Below, in pieces: positions 1 to 5,367 of a stretch of 7,152 bases of DNA. The notes beneath the pieces were generated by a model. That model had not been told where the DNA came from, did no database searches, and saw nothing but the letters and a program-made list of their open reading frames with translations. Within the stretch, counting starts at the first letter, position 1, and each line of letters opens with the position of its first letter. The stretch comes from CBCXVS01 sp965178525 (lineage in GTDB: Bacteria > Tectomicrobia > Entotheonellia > Entotheonellales > Entotheonellaceae): contig CBCXVS010000342.1 of assembly GCA_965178525.1 (NCBI GenBank), positions 1-7,152 of the forward strand. The letters are read 5' to 3'. Made by a program: the position numbers and the translations under genes.

Positions 1-254
1 CTGTAAATGGACTTTTGAATTGGGCTAACCTGTTGATCTACTTAACCCTCCGCCTATTCTGCCAGGGGAACTTCGGAATAGATATGAATCACCATGAACG
101 CCACACCCGGACGAATCGCCAGAACCCCTTCGATAGACGCCACCCCACTAGAGGGCACGGACTGGTCTTCGCCATCTCCTCCCTTTATGTGGTGGCGATG
201 TCCGCTGGCCTGGACGCCCTGTCACGCAGACCGACAGAGCGGGACGCCGTGGCA
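1..254. other. Region downstream of alanine dehydrogenase, no gene supported
   Basis: This stretch lies 3' of the alanine dehydrogenase stop codon and runs to the window edge. Open frames exist on both strands, but none has a good start with a ribosome binding site, and none has a recognisable family motif. A minus-strand open frame of 55 codons (221 down to a TAG at 54-56) has no ATG in a usable position. A minus-strand ATG at about 174 has a GGGAGG only two bases before it and would give just 28 residues. A weak stem (CTGTC/GACAG, about 220-238) follows the dehydrogenase stop on the minus strand but has no T-run, so I do not call a terminator. The segment may be a gene remnant. Confidence 0.5.
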
Positions 255-1361
255 TCAGAGCATCGCAAAGGCCCGGAAGCGCGATGTCAGGCCGAGCGCC
301 TCGGCGACGGGCTTCGAGGTAATGTGCCCCTGGTGAGTGTTGACGCCTTGCCTAAAGCCCGGATCGTCGTACAGAGCCTCCAAGCCTTTGTGCGCCAGGC
401 GTTGTACATAGGGCAACGTGGCATGGGTGAGCGCAATGGTCGCCGTGCGTGGATACGCGCCTGGCATATTGGTCACGCAGTAATGAATGACATCATGTTT
501 GACAAAGACCGGATGCGAATGCGACGTCGGTCGTGAGGTCGCGATACAGCCTCCCTGATCGATACTGACATCCACAATGACCGAGCCCGGCTGCATGTGG
601 GCGACCATCTCTTCCGTGACCACGTGTGGCGCCTTAGCACCATGCAGGAGAACCGCACCGACGACCAAATCCGCATCAACCAGATGCGAAGCGATACGCT
701 CTGGCTGGGAACGGAAAAAGTGGACGTTACCTACACCATTGTGTTCGAGGTGGGCGACCTTGGCCCGTTCGATACCCGCGATGAATACTTGCGCGCCTAG
801 TCCGGCTGCCGTGGCCGCCGCATGCTGGCCCACCACCCCATCGCCGATGATAACAACTTTGCCATGATGTAGGCCCAGCACGGTCCCGAGCTGCACGCCC
901 TTGCCCTGGTGGAAATGCGCCAGATAATAACTGCCCATAGTGACGGCCATGTTGCCGGCGATGGCACTCATGGGCGCCAGGAGGGGGAGAGCGCCCTGGG
1001 CGTCCTCAACCGTTTCATACGCCACTGCGGTCGTCCGTTGTTTAAGCAAGGCATGGGTGAGGGCCGGGGAAACACCGGCCAAATGGAGATACGTAAAGAC
1101 GAGCTGGGTCTTGAGATACTGGAATTCAATCGCGAGTGGTTCTTTGACTTTCAACACCAGATCACCGTCCCAAGCGGTGTCGACAGCCACGATAGCGGCG
1201 CCGGCTTCCTGGTAGGCGGTATCCGCAAACCCGGCGCCTAGACCCGCGCCGGTTTGCACGGATACCCGATGGCCCGCTTGCGTCAGCGTTTTGGCGCCGG
1301 CAGGTGTCAGCGCCACTCTGTTTTCACAATCCGTGAGTTCTTTGATGACGCCTATATGCAT
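255..1361 (-). CDS. ald: Alanine dehydrogenase (L-alanine:NAD+ oxidoreductase type)
   Basis: A 368-residue protein, close to the usual length of about 371. The family catalyses reversible oxidative deamination of L-alanine to pyruvate and ammonium in the cytoplasm, usually as a hexamer. Visible landmarks are R15 in the N-terminal substrate site, the KVKEP segment (71-75, with K73), YLHLAG with H93, the Rossmann glycine motif GDGVVG (173-178), VGAVLLHGAKAP (233-244), SIDQGG with D268 (matching the catalytic Asp of the Mycobacterium enzyme), the SRPTSH region (276-281) and NMPGAYP (298-304). The start at 1361 is preferred over the longer open frame to 1613 because family homology begins exactly there and AGGAAGG lies nine bases upstream. 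Oddities: the acidic residue that normally ends the second Rossmann beta strand is Gly196, and the usual MSEVAGR reads MSAIAGN (131-137). Function is fairly sure; cofactor preference is not. It is transcribed away from the TetR gene and appears to stand alone. Confidence 0.93.
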   Translation of the reverse strand: MHIGVIKELTDCENRVALTPAGAKTLTQAGHRVSVQTGAGLGAGFADTAYQEAGAAIVAVDTAWDGDLVLKVKEPLAIEFQYLKTQLVFTYLHLAGVSPALTHALLKQRTTAVAYETVEDAQGALPLLAPMSAIAGNMAVTMGSYYLAHFHQGKGVQLGTVLGLHHGKVVIIGDGVVGQHAAATAAGLGAQVFIAGIERAKVAHLEHNGVGNVHFFRSQPERIASHLVDADLVVGAVLLHGAKAPHVVTEEMVAHMQPGSVIVDVSIDQGGCIATSRPTSHSHPVFVKHDVIHYCVTNMPGAYPRTATIALTHATLPYVQRLAHKGLEALYDDPGFRQGVNTHQGHITSKPVAEALGLTSRFRAFAML

Positions 1362-1370
1362 ACCCGTATA

Positions 1371-1377
1371 CCTTCCT
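1371..1377 (-). promoter_or_regulatory. Ribosome binding site of alanine dehydrogenase
   Basis: On the minus strand AGGAAGG ends nine bases before the ATG at 1361. It decides the start codon: the open frame continues upstream to 1613, but that extension has no family similarity and crosses a long hairpin. Confidence 0.8.
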
Positions 1378-1387
1378 ATGCGCGATG

Positions 1388-1435
1388 CGCCATGCGTTGC
1401 CGCCAAGCCGCGCCTGCAACCGGCAACGCATGGCG
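1388..1435 (-). promoter_or_regulatory. 15-bp perfect inverted repeat in the alanine dehydrogenase leader
   Basis: CGCCATGCGTTGCCG (1388-1402) and CGGCAACGCATGGCG (1421-1435) are exact reverse complements around an 18-base loop. The element ends 27 bases before the alanine dehydrogenase start codon and 11 bases before its ribosome binding site. In the ald transcript it would fold into a strong hairpin; as DNA it could be an operator. No T-run follows on the minus strand, so it is not a simple intrinsic terminator. An 11-base part of it, TTGCCGCCAAG (1397-1407), recurs directly at 1493-1503. The structure is seen directly; the role is inferred. Confidence 0.65.
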
Positions 1436-1515
1436 AACTCACACACCAGATTCCGCTAGCGATGCAAACGGTGTCGGAGATGCTGGTGCGTCTTGCCGCC
1501 AAGTGTCTGTGTAAA

Positions 1516-1544
1516 CTTATCTCACCGGCTTGGCATTCGTCGAA
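1516..1544 (-). promoter_or_regulatory. Candidate promoter of alanine dehydrogenase
   Basis: Reading on the minus strand, TTCGAC (1539-1544) and GATAAG (1516-1521) are 17 bases apart, and a TGA just before the -10 box gives an extended -10. Both boxes are only moderate matches to the sigma-70 consensus. Transcription from here would give a leader of about 150 bases that includes the hairpin at 1388-1435. No better pair was found between 1362 and 1650. Confidence 0.3.
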
Positions 1545-1567
1545 CACTGGGCGCCGTTGCCTGCACA

Positions 1568-1586
1568 CCCCCTTTCGCAAAGGGGG
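1568..1586. repeat. Short perfect palindrome, CCCCCTTT/AAAGGGGG
   Basis: CCCCCTTT (1568-1575) and AAAGGGGG (1579-1586) flank the three bases CGC. The stem would be eight perfect base pairs. It lies between the tetR promoter and the candidate ald promoter. Short palindromes of this C5T3/A3G5 type are common as dispersed intergenic repeats in bacteria, so it may be one copy of a family rather than a local control site. There is no T-run to make it a clear terminator. Confidence 0.6.
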
Positions 1587-1627
1587 GAATCGCCTATCAG
1601 TGGAAAACGTCATGGCCCTGCACAGAA

Positions 1628-1656
1628 TTGACGTATCACCTATAGAACGTTATAAT
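1628..1656 (+). promoter_or_regulatory. Promoter of the TetR-family gene
   Basis: TTGACG (1628-1633) and TATAAT (1651-1656) are separated by exactly 17 bases, a near-consensus sigma-70 promoter. Transcription would start at about 1663, inside the operator, giving a short leader of about 35 bases before the ATG at 1697. Five of the six -10 bases are part of the operator's left arm, so repressor binding would block polymerase directly. Confidence 0.85.
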
Positions 1657-1675
1657 TGACCAATCGGTCAATTAT
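1652..1675. promoter_or_regulatory. TetR-type operator 1 (autoregulation)
   Basis: The arms ATAATTGACC (1652-1661) and GGTCAATTAT (1666-1675) are perfect reverse complements with a 4-base spacer, AATC. The core GACC-N4-GGTC is the kind of site bound by TetR-family dimers. Position over the -10 box and 22 bases before the tetR start codon makes autorepression the natural reading. A near copy lies before the next gene (2350-2373). Confidence 0.85.
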
Positions 1676-1683
1676 CAGCGTGG

Positions 1684-1698
1684 ATGAGAGTCTCTCAT
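1684..1698. repeat. 15-bp palindrome overlapping the tetR start codon
   Basis: ATGAGAG and CTCTCAT are reverse complements around a single central T at 1691, and the right arm includes the first two bases of the tetR start codon. In RNA the stem ATGAG/CTCAT with a 5-base loop would involve the start codon. The only ribosome binding site candidate (GGATGAG, 1682-1688) lies in the left arm, so folding could lower translation. It may instead be a coincidence. Confidence 0.4.
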
Positions 1699-2317
1699 GG
1701 GTCGTACCAGTGATGCCAAAACGCGTCTGATCGAAGCGGCGACGGAGTTGATGTACGCTCGTGGTTACACGGCTGTTGGCGTACAAGAAATCTGTGCCCA
1801 GGCTGGCGTTAAGAAGGGCAGCTTTTACCATTTTTTCCCCTCCAAACAGGCGCTGGGTTTAGCGGTGATTGATGCCTATGGGCAGCATACGCAGCGCATG
1901 TGGGAAGAGGCGATGGCGTCGACGCGTTCCCCGCTTGAGCGCATGCAGCGCGTGTTTGACATTGCCTATGAGATACATCGTGCGCTCGTCGATACTGGTG
2001 GGCAGATGTACGGCTGTCCAATTGGGAATTTTGCCTTGGAGTTGAGCGGGCAAGACGAGATCATCCGGCAAAAACTGCGCCAGACGCTGGCTGGCTGGAC
2101 CCGTATCGTCGAACGGATGTTACACGAAGCCACTGCTAACGGCGACTTCCCGGCACTTGATGTTGGTACGACGGCACGGACTATCGTCGCCTATTTCGAG
2201 GGTGTGCTGTTGCTAGCCAAAACGCATAACGATCCCGGATTGGTGCGGCAATTAGCCCAGGGCGCTGTGCACCTCGTTGAAGCGGCTGCAAACGGGCGCC
2301 TGTACAAAAACCACTGA
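1697..2317 (+). CDS. TetR/AcrR-family transcriptional repressor, NemR-like
   Basis: A 206-residue protein of typical family length. The N-terminal DNA-binding domain covers about residues 5-52, with the helix-turn-helix at about 28-47 and the characteristic KKGSFYHFFPSK stretch (39-50). The rest (about 55-200) is the helical ligand and dimer domain. It carries MYGCPIGNFALELS (104-117), typical of the TetR subfamily that includes NemR. By eye alignment, Cys107 matches NemR Cys106 and Lys175 (in LLLAK) matches NemR Lys175, the pair reported in the NemR oxidant switch. The gene has a consensus promoter with an operator on its -10 box, and a second operator precedes the sigma factor gene that follows. 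It very likely represses both. The natural inducer is unknown. Start: ATG at 1697, the first in frame, with only a weak Shine-Dalgarno sequence. Confidence 0.93.
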   Translation: MGRTSDAKTRLIEAATELMYARGYTAVGVQEICAQAGVKKGSFYHFFPSKQALGLAVIDAYGQHTQRMWEEAMASTRSPLERMQRVFDIAYEIHRALVDTGGQMYGCPIGNFALELSGQDEIIRQKLRQTLAGWTRIVERMLHEATANGDFPALDVGTTARTIVAYFEGVLLLAKTHNDPGLVRQLAQGAVHLVEAAANGRLYKNH

Positions 2318-2343
2318 GACGGGAATAAATCCGTCCTTTTTTT
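2318..2343 (+). terminator. Weak intrinsic terminator of tetR
   Basis: GACGG (2318-2322) and CCGTC (2331-2335) can pair, with a possible extra G-T pair, around a short AT-rich loop; a run of seven Ts follows at 2337-2343. It begins right after the tetR TGA. The stem is short, so read-through into the sigma factor gene is likely at some level. The T-run ends six bases before the -10 box of the sigma gene. Confidence 0.65.
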
Positions 2344-2348
2344 GTCTT

Positions 2349-2373
2349 TATAATTGACTAATCGGTCAACTAT
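2349..2373 (+). promoter_or_regulatory. TetR-type operator 2 over the sigma gene -10 box
   Basis: Positions 2350-2373 repeat operator 1 with 22 of 24 bases identical. The left arm reads ATAATTGACT and the right arm GGTCAACTAT, with the same AATC spacer; both changes break the dyad symmetry, so binding may be weaker. TATAAT occupies 2349-2354, as in the tetR promoter. A fitting -35 box is not visible: 16 to 18 bases upstream lies only AT-rich sequence from the terminator loop. The whole -10 plus operator module looks duplicated from, or co-evolved with, the one at 1651-1675. Repression of the sigma factor gene is inferred. Confidence 0.8.
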
Positions 2374-2374
2374 G

Positions 2375-2412
2375 AGGACCGTTTTGTCCTATAGAAACAA
2401 GCCTGCGGCTTG
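2375..2412 (+). other. Two small hairpins in the sigma factor mRNA leader
   Basis: AGGAC (2375-2379) pairs with GTCCT (2386-2390), and CAAGCC (2398-2403) pairs with GGCTTG (2407-2412) around a 3-base loop. If transcription starts near 2361, both lie in the leader of about 90 bases before the ATG at 2450. No T-run follows either. They might stabilise the leader or tune expression. Confidence 0.35.
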
Positions 2413-2449
2413 AACCCTGACGCCTATGTCCTTGAGGTGTACATAAACA

Positions 2450-3859
2450 ATGATGCGATCAACGCTCCAGCAGGACAACATCCTCGCGAACGCGCTTGAG
2501 CAGGACCATGACACGTGGGATGACGCCGCCGAGTCTTCCGTGCTGTTAGATGACAACGCGAAGAGCAACCGTGCTTTAGAGGATCATGCCCTCGAGGCCA
2601 ACAGCTTGATTGCCCAATACTTCGGTGATGTGCGTCATTTTGCTCTGCTTAACCGGGCGCAGGAAGAAGCTCTGTGGCAGCGTATCGAATGGTGCAAGGC
2701 CCGACTGCGCCGCGCGCTCTATACTGCGCCGATTGCGTTGCCGACACTGATGCGGATGTGGCGCCGTGTACAGCGTGAGGAGCTCTCTCTGCAGCAGCTT
2801 GTGGACCATGTGCATGACGCGGCGCCAGAGTGTACTGCACCGCATGCGCCATTCGAAACCGCCATTGGGCATCTGCGTCGGCTCGCCGCGCGTCTGCGGG
2901 AACGCGGTGTCCACGGCAGGGCAGCGATACACTCGGTGTCGCGACAGCGGGCGCTCCGCCACGAGCGCGCGGCTCTGTGGCGCCAGTGGCTGGATACGTG
3001 TGAGGCCATGCACCTGCATGCTGACGTACATGATGCGATGCGGCAGGCGTTGGATACCGCACGGCGTCGCCATCCCGATGATCCGGCCTTGTGTGCGGCC
3101 CACAGCGCTTGCACGCGGGCACAGCGGCAACTCGAACAAGCCAAAGCGCAGATGCTGCGGGCCAACTTGCGGCTCGTCATCCATATCGCAAAACAGTACC
3201 GCGACCAGGGTGTGCCGTTCCTGGATCTCATTCAAGAGGGAAATATGGGGCTCATGCGAGCGCTCGAAAAGTTCGAGCCACAGCGCGGGCTCAAATTTGT
3301 CACGTATGCGCACTGGTGGGTACGCCAGGCCGTCAGCCGGGCGATCATCGAGCAGCGTGGCACGGTGCGGTTGCCGGGCCATGTGGTCGAACGCAAGAAC
3401 AAACTCCGCGCCGTCAGCGATAAGTTCTGGCAGATCCACAGTCGGGCTCCTAATGCACAGGAGCTGGCCGCCGCCTTGGCGTGGACACCGCAAGAGGTGG
3501 AGACGTTACAAGGGGCGCGGCAGGTCGTCATGCCCTTGCATGAGCCGGTGACGGATGACGGCAGAAAACTGGAGGAGGAAATTGAGGATGACCAGGCGGC
3601 GTCGCCGGATGTGCTGGTAGCGGACCGGCAACTGCAGCAGCACATGGCCACGTGCCTCGCCGATCTAACGGACCGTGAAGCTCGCGTGCTGCGCTTGCGT
3701 TTCGGTTTGGAGACGGAACATTCTCATAGCCTGAAGGAGATAGGCGATCTCTTCGGTTTGAGCCGCGAGCGCATCCGCCAAATCGAAAAAATGGCGCTGC
3801 AGAAACTGCGGGCATCGAATCACAGTGCGGTATTGGCGGATTTTACGAACGCTTCATAA
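2450..3859 (+). CDS. RpoD-like (group 2 type) RNA polymerase sigma-70 factor
   Basis: A 469-residue sigma factor that directs RNA polymerase to promoters. Order of parts: an acidic N-terminus (1-45) too short for the usual region 1.1; region 1.2 at about 50-85; a helical, Arg/His-rich non-conserved domain at about 90-225; region 2 at about 228-303, with LDLIQEGNMGLMRALEKFEP (258-277) and YAHWWVRQAVSR (286-297); region 3 from about 304, with H311 and E314 matching the RpoD residues for the extended -10; a finger-like acidic stretch (365-381); and region 4 at about 395-456 with the SRERIRQIE helix (438-446). R439, E440 and R443 match the -35-contacting residues of RpoD. Q293 matches RpoD Q437, but RpoD T440 is Ser296 here. 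It is longer than RpoS and shorter than E. coli RpoD. The missing region 1.1 and repressor control suggest an alternative, not the housekeeping, factor. Start: ATG at 2450 with a second ATG beside it; GAGG at 2434-2437 is rather distant. Confidence 0.93.
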   Translation: MMRSTLQQDNILANALEQDHDTWDDAAESSVLLDDNAKSNRALEDHALEANSLIAQYFGDVRHFALLNRAQEEALWQRIEWCKARLRRALYTAPIALPTLMRMWRRVQREELSLQQLVDHVHDAAPECTAPHAPFETAIGHLRRLAARLRERGVHGRAAIHSVSRQRALRHERAALWRQWLDTCEAMHLHADVHDAMRQALDTARRRHPDDPALCAAHSACTRAQRQLEQAKAQMLRANLRLVIHIAKQYRDQGVPFLDLIQEGNMGLMRALEKFEPQRGLKFVTYAHWWVRQAVSRAIIEQRGTVRLPGHVVERKNKLRAVSDKFWQIHSRAPNAQELAAALAWTPQEVETLQGARQVVMPLHEPVTDDGRKLEEEIEDDQAASPDVLVADRQLQQHMATCLADLTDREARVLRLRFGLETEHSHSLKEIGDLFGLSRERIRQIEKMALQKLRASNHSAVLADFTNAS

Positions 3860-3875
3860 TCCCGCCTCGCAAGAA

Positions 3876-3933
3876 GTGGTTCGTAATTAGTGGTTGGTTA
3901 GGAGTTGCGGGCCATCAACTCACCACGAACCAC
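3876..3933. terminator. Nested inverted repeat between convergent genes, possible terminator
   Basis: GTGGTTCGT (3876-3884) and ACGAACCAC (3925-3933) form a perfect 9-bp outer stem. Inside, GAGTTG (3902-3907) pairs with CAACTC (3916-3921). A near direct repeat of the left arm, AGTGGTTGGT, follows at 3889-3898. The element starts 16 bases after the sigma factor stop and ends 40 bases before the P450 stop, so a two-way transcription end would make sense. No T-run is present on either side, so it could also be a dispersed palindromic repeat. Confidence 0.45.
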
Positions 3934-3973
3934 GCAGCGACGAAAACTGGCGTAAGACACACCAAACCAACAT

Positions 3974-5197
3974 CTAGACCCAGGATACTGGGAGACGGGT
4001 GAGCGAACGTGTCGTGAGGTTAGGCACATAGTCCAACTTGTCGGTGTCCAGTGACAAGTCTGAATACCGCTCTGCCAGGGCGCGCAACGCCTCTTGCCCT
4101 TCGATTTGCGCCAGGGTAGTGCCGAGACAGTGGTGCACGCCGGAGCCGAAGGCGACATGCCGGTTCGGATGCCGGGTAATATCAAAGGTGTCCGGCGCCT
4201 CGAAAACCTCGGGATCGCGGTTGGCCGAGGAGATAAAACACCGCACACGATCTCCCTGGCGAATGGTTTTGCCCCGCATGTCAACATCTGTCGCGGCGAT
4301 GCGCTCGAGCGATTTTTGCGGCGCATCGTAACGCAGACACTCTTCAATCGCACGGGTAACCGCCTGCTGAGACGGGTTGCGCTTAAAGGACGCCCATTGA
4401 TCCGGATGACGGATAAAGGTGAGGGCACCGTTGCAAATTAAGTTGGCCGTCGTCTCCTGCCCGGCCAGCAAGAGGACGCTGGCATTGGCCAGCACCTGCT
4501 CACGCGTATAGACACCTGCCTGTTCGCCGCTGCCAAGCAAAGAGATCAGGTCGTCGCCAGGGTTGGCGAGCCGTTCTTCCACGAGGGGAGAGAGATAGTC
4601 TTTGAAGTCTTTGATCCCCTCAGTGAAAATCCGTGCCCGATTCGGCTCCTGTCCACGCAGGGCGCACAGTTTGTTTGTCATCTGGCGTAAGTGGGGTTGA
4701 TCCTCGGCGGGCAGGGCCATCATCTCGGACATGATCGTCAAATCGAGGGGCACGGCGAAGTCCTGCCGGATATCTATACGTCCCTGATCGTGTATGGTAT
4801 CGAGCAAAGCGGCGACGGCAGCTTGGATGCGGGGGCGCCATGGTACCAATGCCTTTGGCGTGAAATACTTGTGCACCACCTTGCGCATCACCAAATGTTC
4901 CGTCTGGTCGCGCTGGCCGAACTGTTCTGCCTGGAATGCCCGCGCCTCGTCGTATGGCTGCTGATCAGCGGCAGCGATGGGGGGAGCAGGCGCCCGCCCG
5001 TCGCGCTTGGCCACCTCGGAGGAAAAGAGATCGTCATGGCGCGTGATCCAGACCAAATCGTCGTAGCGGGTGATGATCCATACGTCGTATTTTTCATTCC
5101 AGTGAATGGGATCTTCTGCTTGGAGGTGTTTCAGATAGGGGTAAGGGTCGGCGATGACTTCCGGATCGAACAGCTCATCGTGAATGGATGTAACCAT
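3974..5197 (-). CDS. Cytochrome P450 monooxygenase (soluble bacterial class)
   Basis: A 407-residue haem-thiolate monooxygenase of typical soluble bacterial length with no membrane anchor. Key motifs: ADPYPYLKHLQ near the N-terminus (16-26); the C-helix stretch HLVMRKVVHKYFTP (101-114) with H101 and R105 placed to contact haem propionates; the I-helix oxygen-activation motif AGQETT (245-250); ExxR at E286-R289; RDPEVFEAPDTFDITR (327-342); and the haem-binding loop FGSGVHHCLG (350-359) with axial ligand Cys357. All signature residues are present, so it should be active if supplied with electrons; no ferredoxin or reductase gene is in the window. The substrate cannot be told. The ATG at 5197 is chosen because GGAGG lies four bases upstream and the length fits; the longer frame begins with TTG at 5275 and has no support. 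A good separate promoter lies at 5308-5336. The gene converges on the sigma factor gene. Confidence 0.94.
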   Translation of the reverse strand: MVTSIHDELFDPEVIADPYPYLKHLQAEDPIHWNEKYDVWIITRYDDLVWITRHDDLFSSEVAKRDGRAPAPPIAAADQQPYDEARAFQAEQFGQRDQTEHLVMRKVVHKYFTPKALVPWRPRIQAAVAALLDTIHDQGRIDIRQDFAVPLDLTIMSEMMALPAEDQPHLRQMTNKLCALRGQEPNRARIFTEGIKDFKDYLSPLVEERLANPGDDLISLLGSGEQAGVYTREQVLANASVLLLAGQETTANLICNGALTFIRHPDQWASFKRNPSQQAVTRAIEECLRYDAPQKSLERIAATDVDMRGKTIRQGDRVRCFISSANRDPEVFEAPDTFDITRHPNRHVAFGSGVHHCLGTTLAQIEGQEALRALAERYSDLSLDTDKLDYVPNLTTRSLTRLPVSWV

Positions 5198-5281
5198 ACC
5201 GCCTCCAGAAAGAAATACAGGGTTCCGATGCTCGTCTTCGGCAGCAGACAAAAAGTCCCTGGTATATCGTGGCAACCCATC

Positions 5282-5367
5282 AAGCCGGTTCTCAACGTGT
5301 GGCCTCGATTGTAGCAGGGGTTGTCCCGAAGCGCAAAAACCGTCTGGTGCAGATCGTGAACCGGCTT
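5282..5367. repeat. 10-bp inverted repeat flanking the P450 promoter
   Basis: AAGCCGGTTC (5282-5291) and GAACCGGCTT (5358-5367) are exact reverse complements and bracket the P450 promoter. The outer copy overlaps the stop codon of the stress protein gene, where CCGGC/GCCGG (5361-5374) can also form a local hairpin with a GTAA loop on the minus-strand RNA. The two arms could be paired binding sites, or alternative RNA pairings. Function is unknown. Confidence 0.45.
5308..5336 (-). promoter_or_regulatory. Promoter of the cytochrome P450 gene
   Basis: On the minus strand TTGCGC (5331-5336) and TACAAT (5308-5313) are 17 bases apart, and TGC before the -10 box gives an extended -10 (TGn). Transcription would start near 5301, with a leader of about 100 bases. 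The P450 gene therefore need not depend on read-through from the stress protein gene upstream. Confidence 0.7.

Noticed and set aside
54..221. Minus-strand open frame of 55 codons after alanine dehydrogenase
   Set aside because: It reads plausibly in places but has no well-placed start codon and no recognisable family; perhaps a gene remnant.
15..536. Plus-strand open frame of 173 codons
   Set aside because: Its second half is antisense to the conserved C-terminal part of alanine dehydrogenase, it is rich in Arg and His as antisense frames are, and it has no ribosome binding site.
1362..1613. Longer N-terminus for alanine dehydrogenase
   Set aside because: The extra 84 codons have no family similarity, contain the hairpin and candidate promoter, and the ATG at 1361 has a good ribosome binding site.
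2576..3493. Minus-strand 305-codon frame, and a plus-strand 261-codon frame at 2766-3551
   Set aside because: Both overlap the sigma factor gene, whose conserved regions 2 to 4 prove the real frame; these are by-products of GC-rich codon use.
5198..5275. TTG start adding 26 residues to the P450
   Set aside because: It lacks a ribosome binding site, and the ATG at 5197 has GGAGG upstream and gives the usual family length.
4691..5314. Plus-strand open frame of 207 codons
   Set aside because: Antisense to the N-terminal half of the P450, with no ribosome binding site or family signature.
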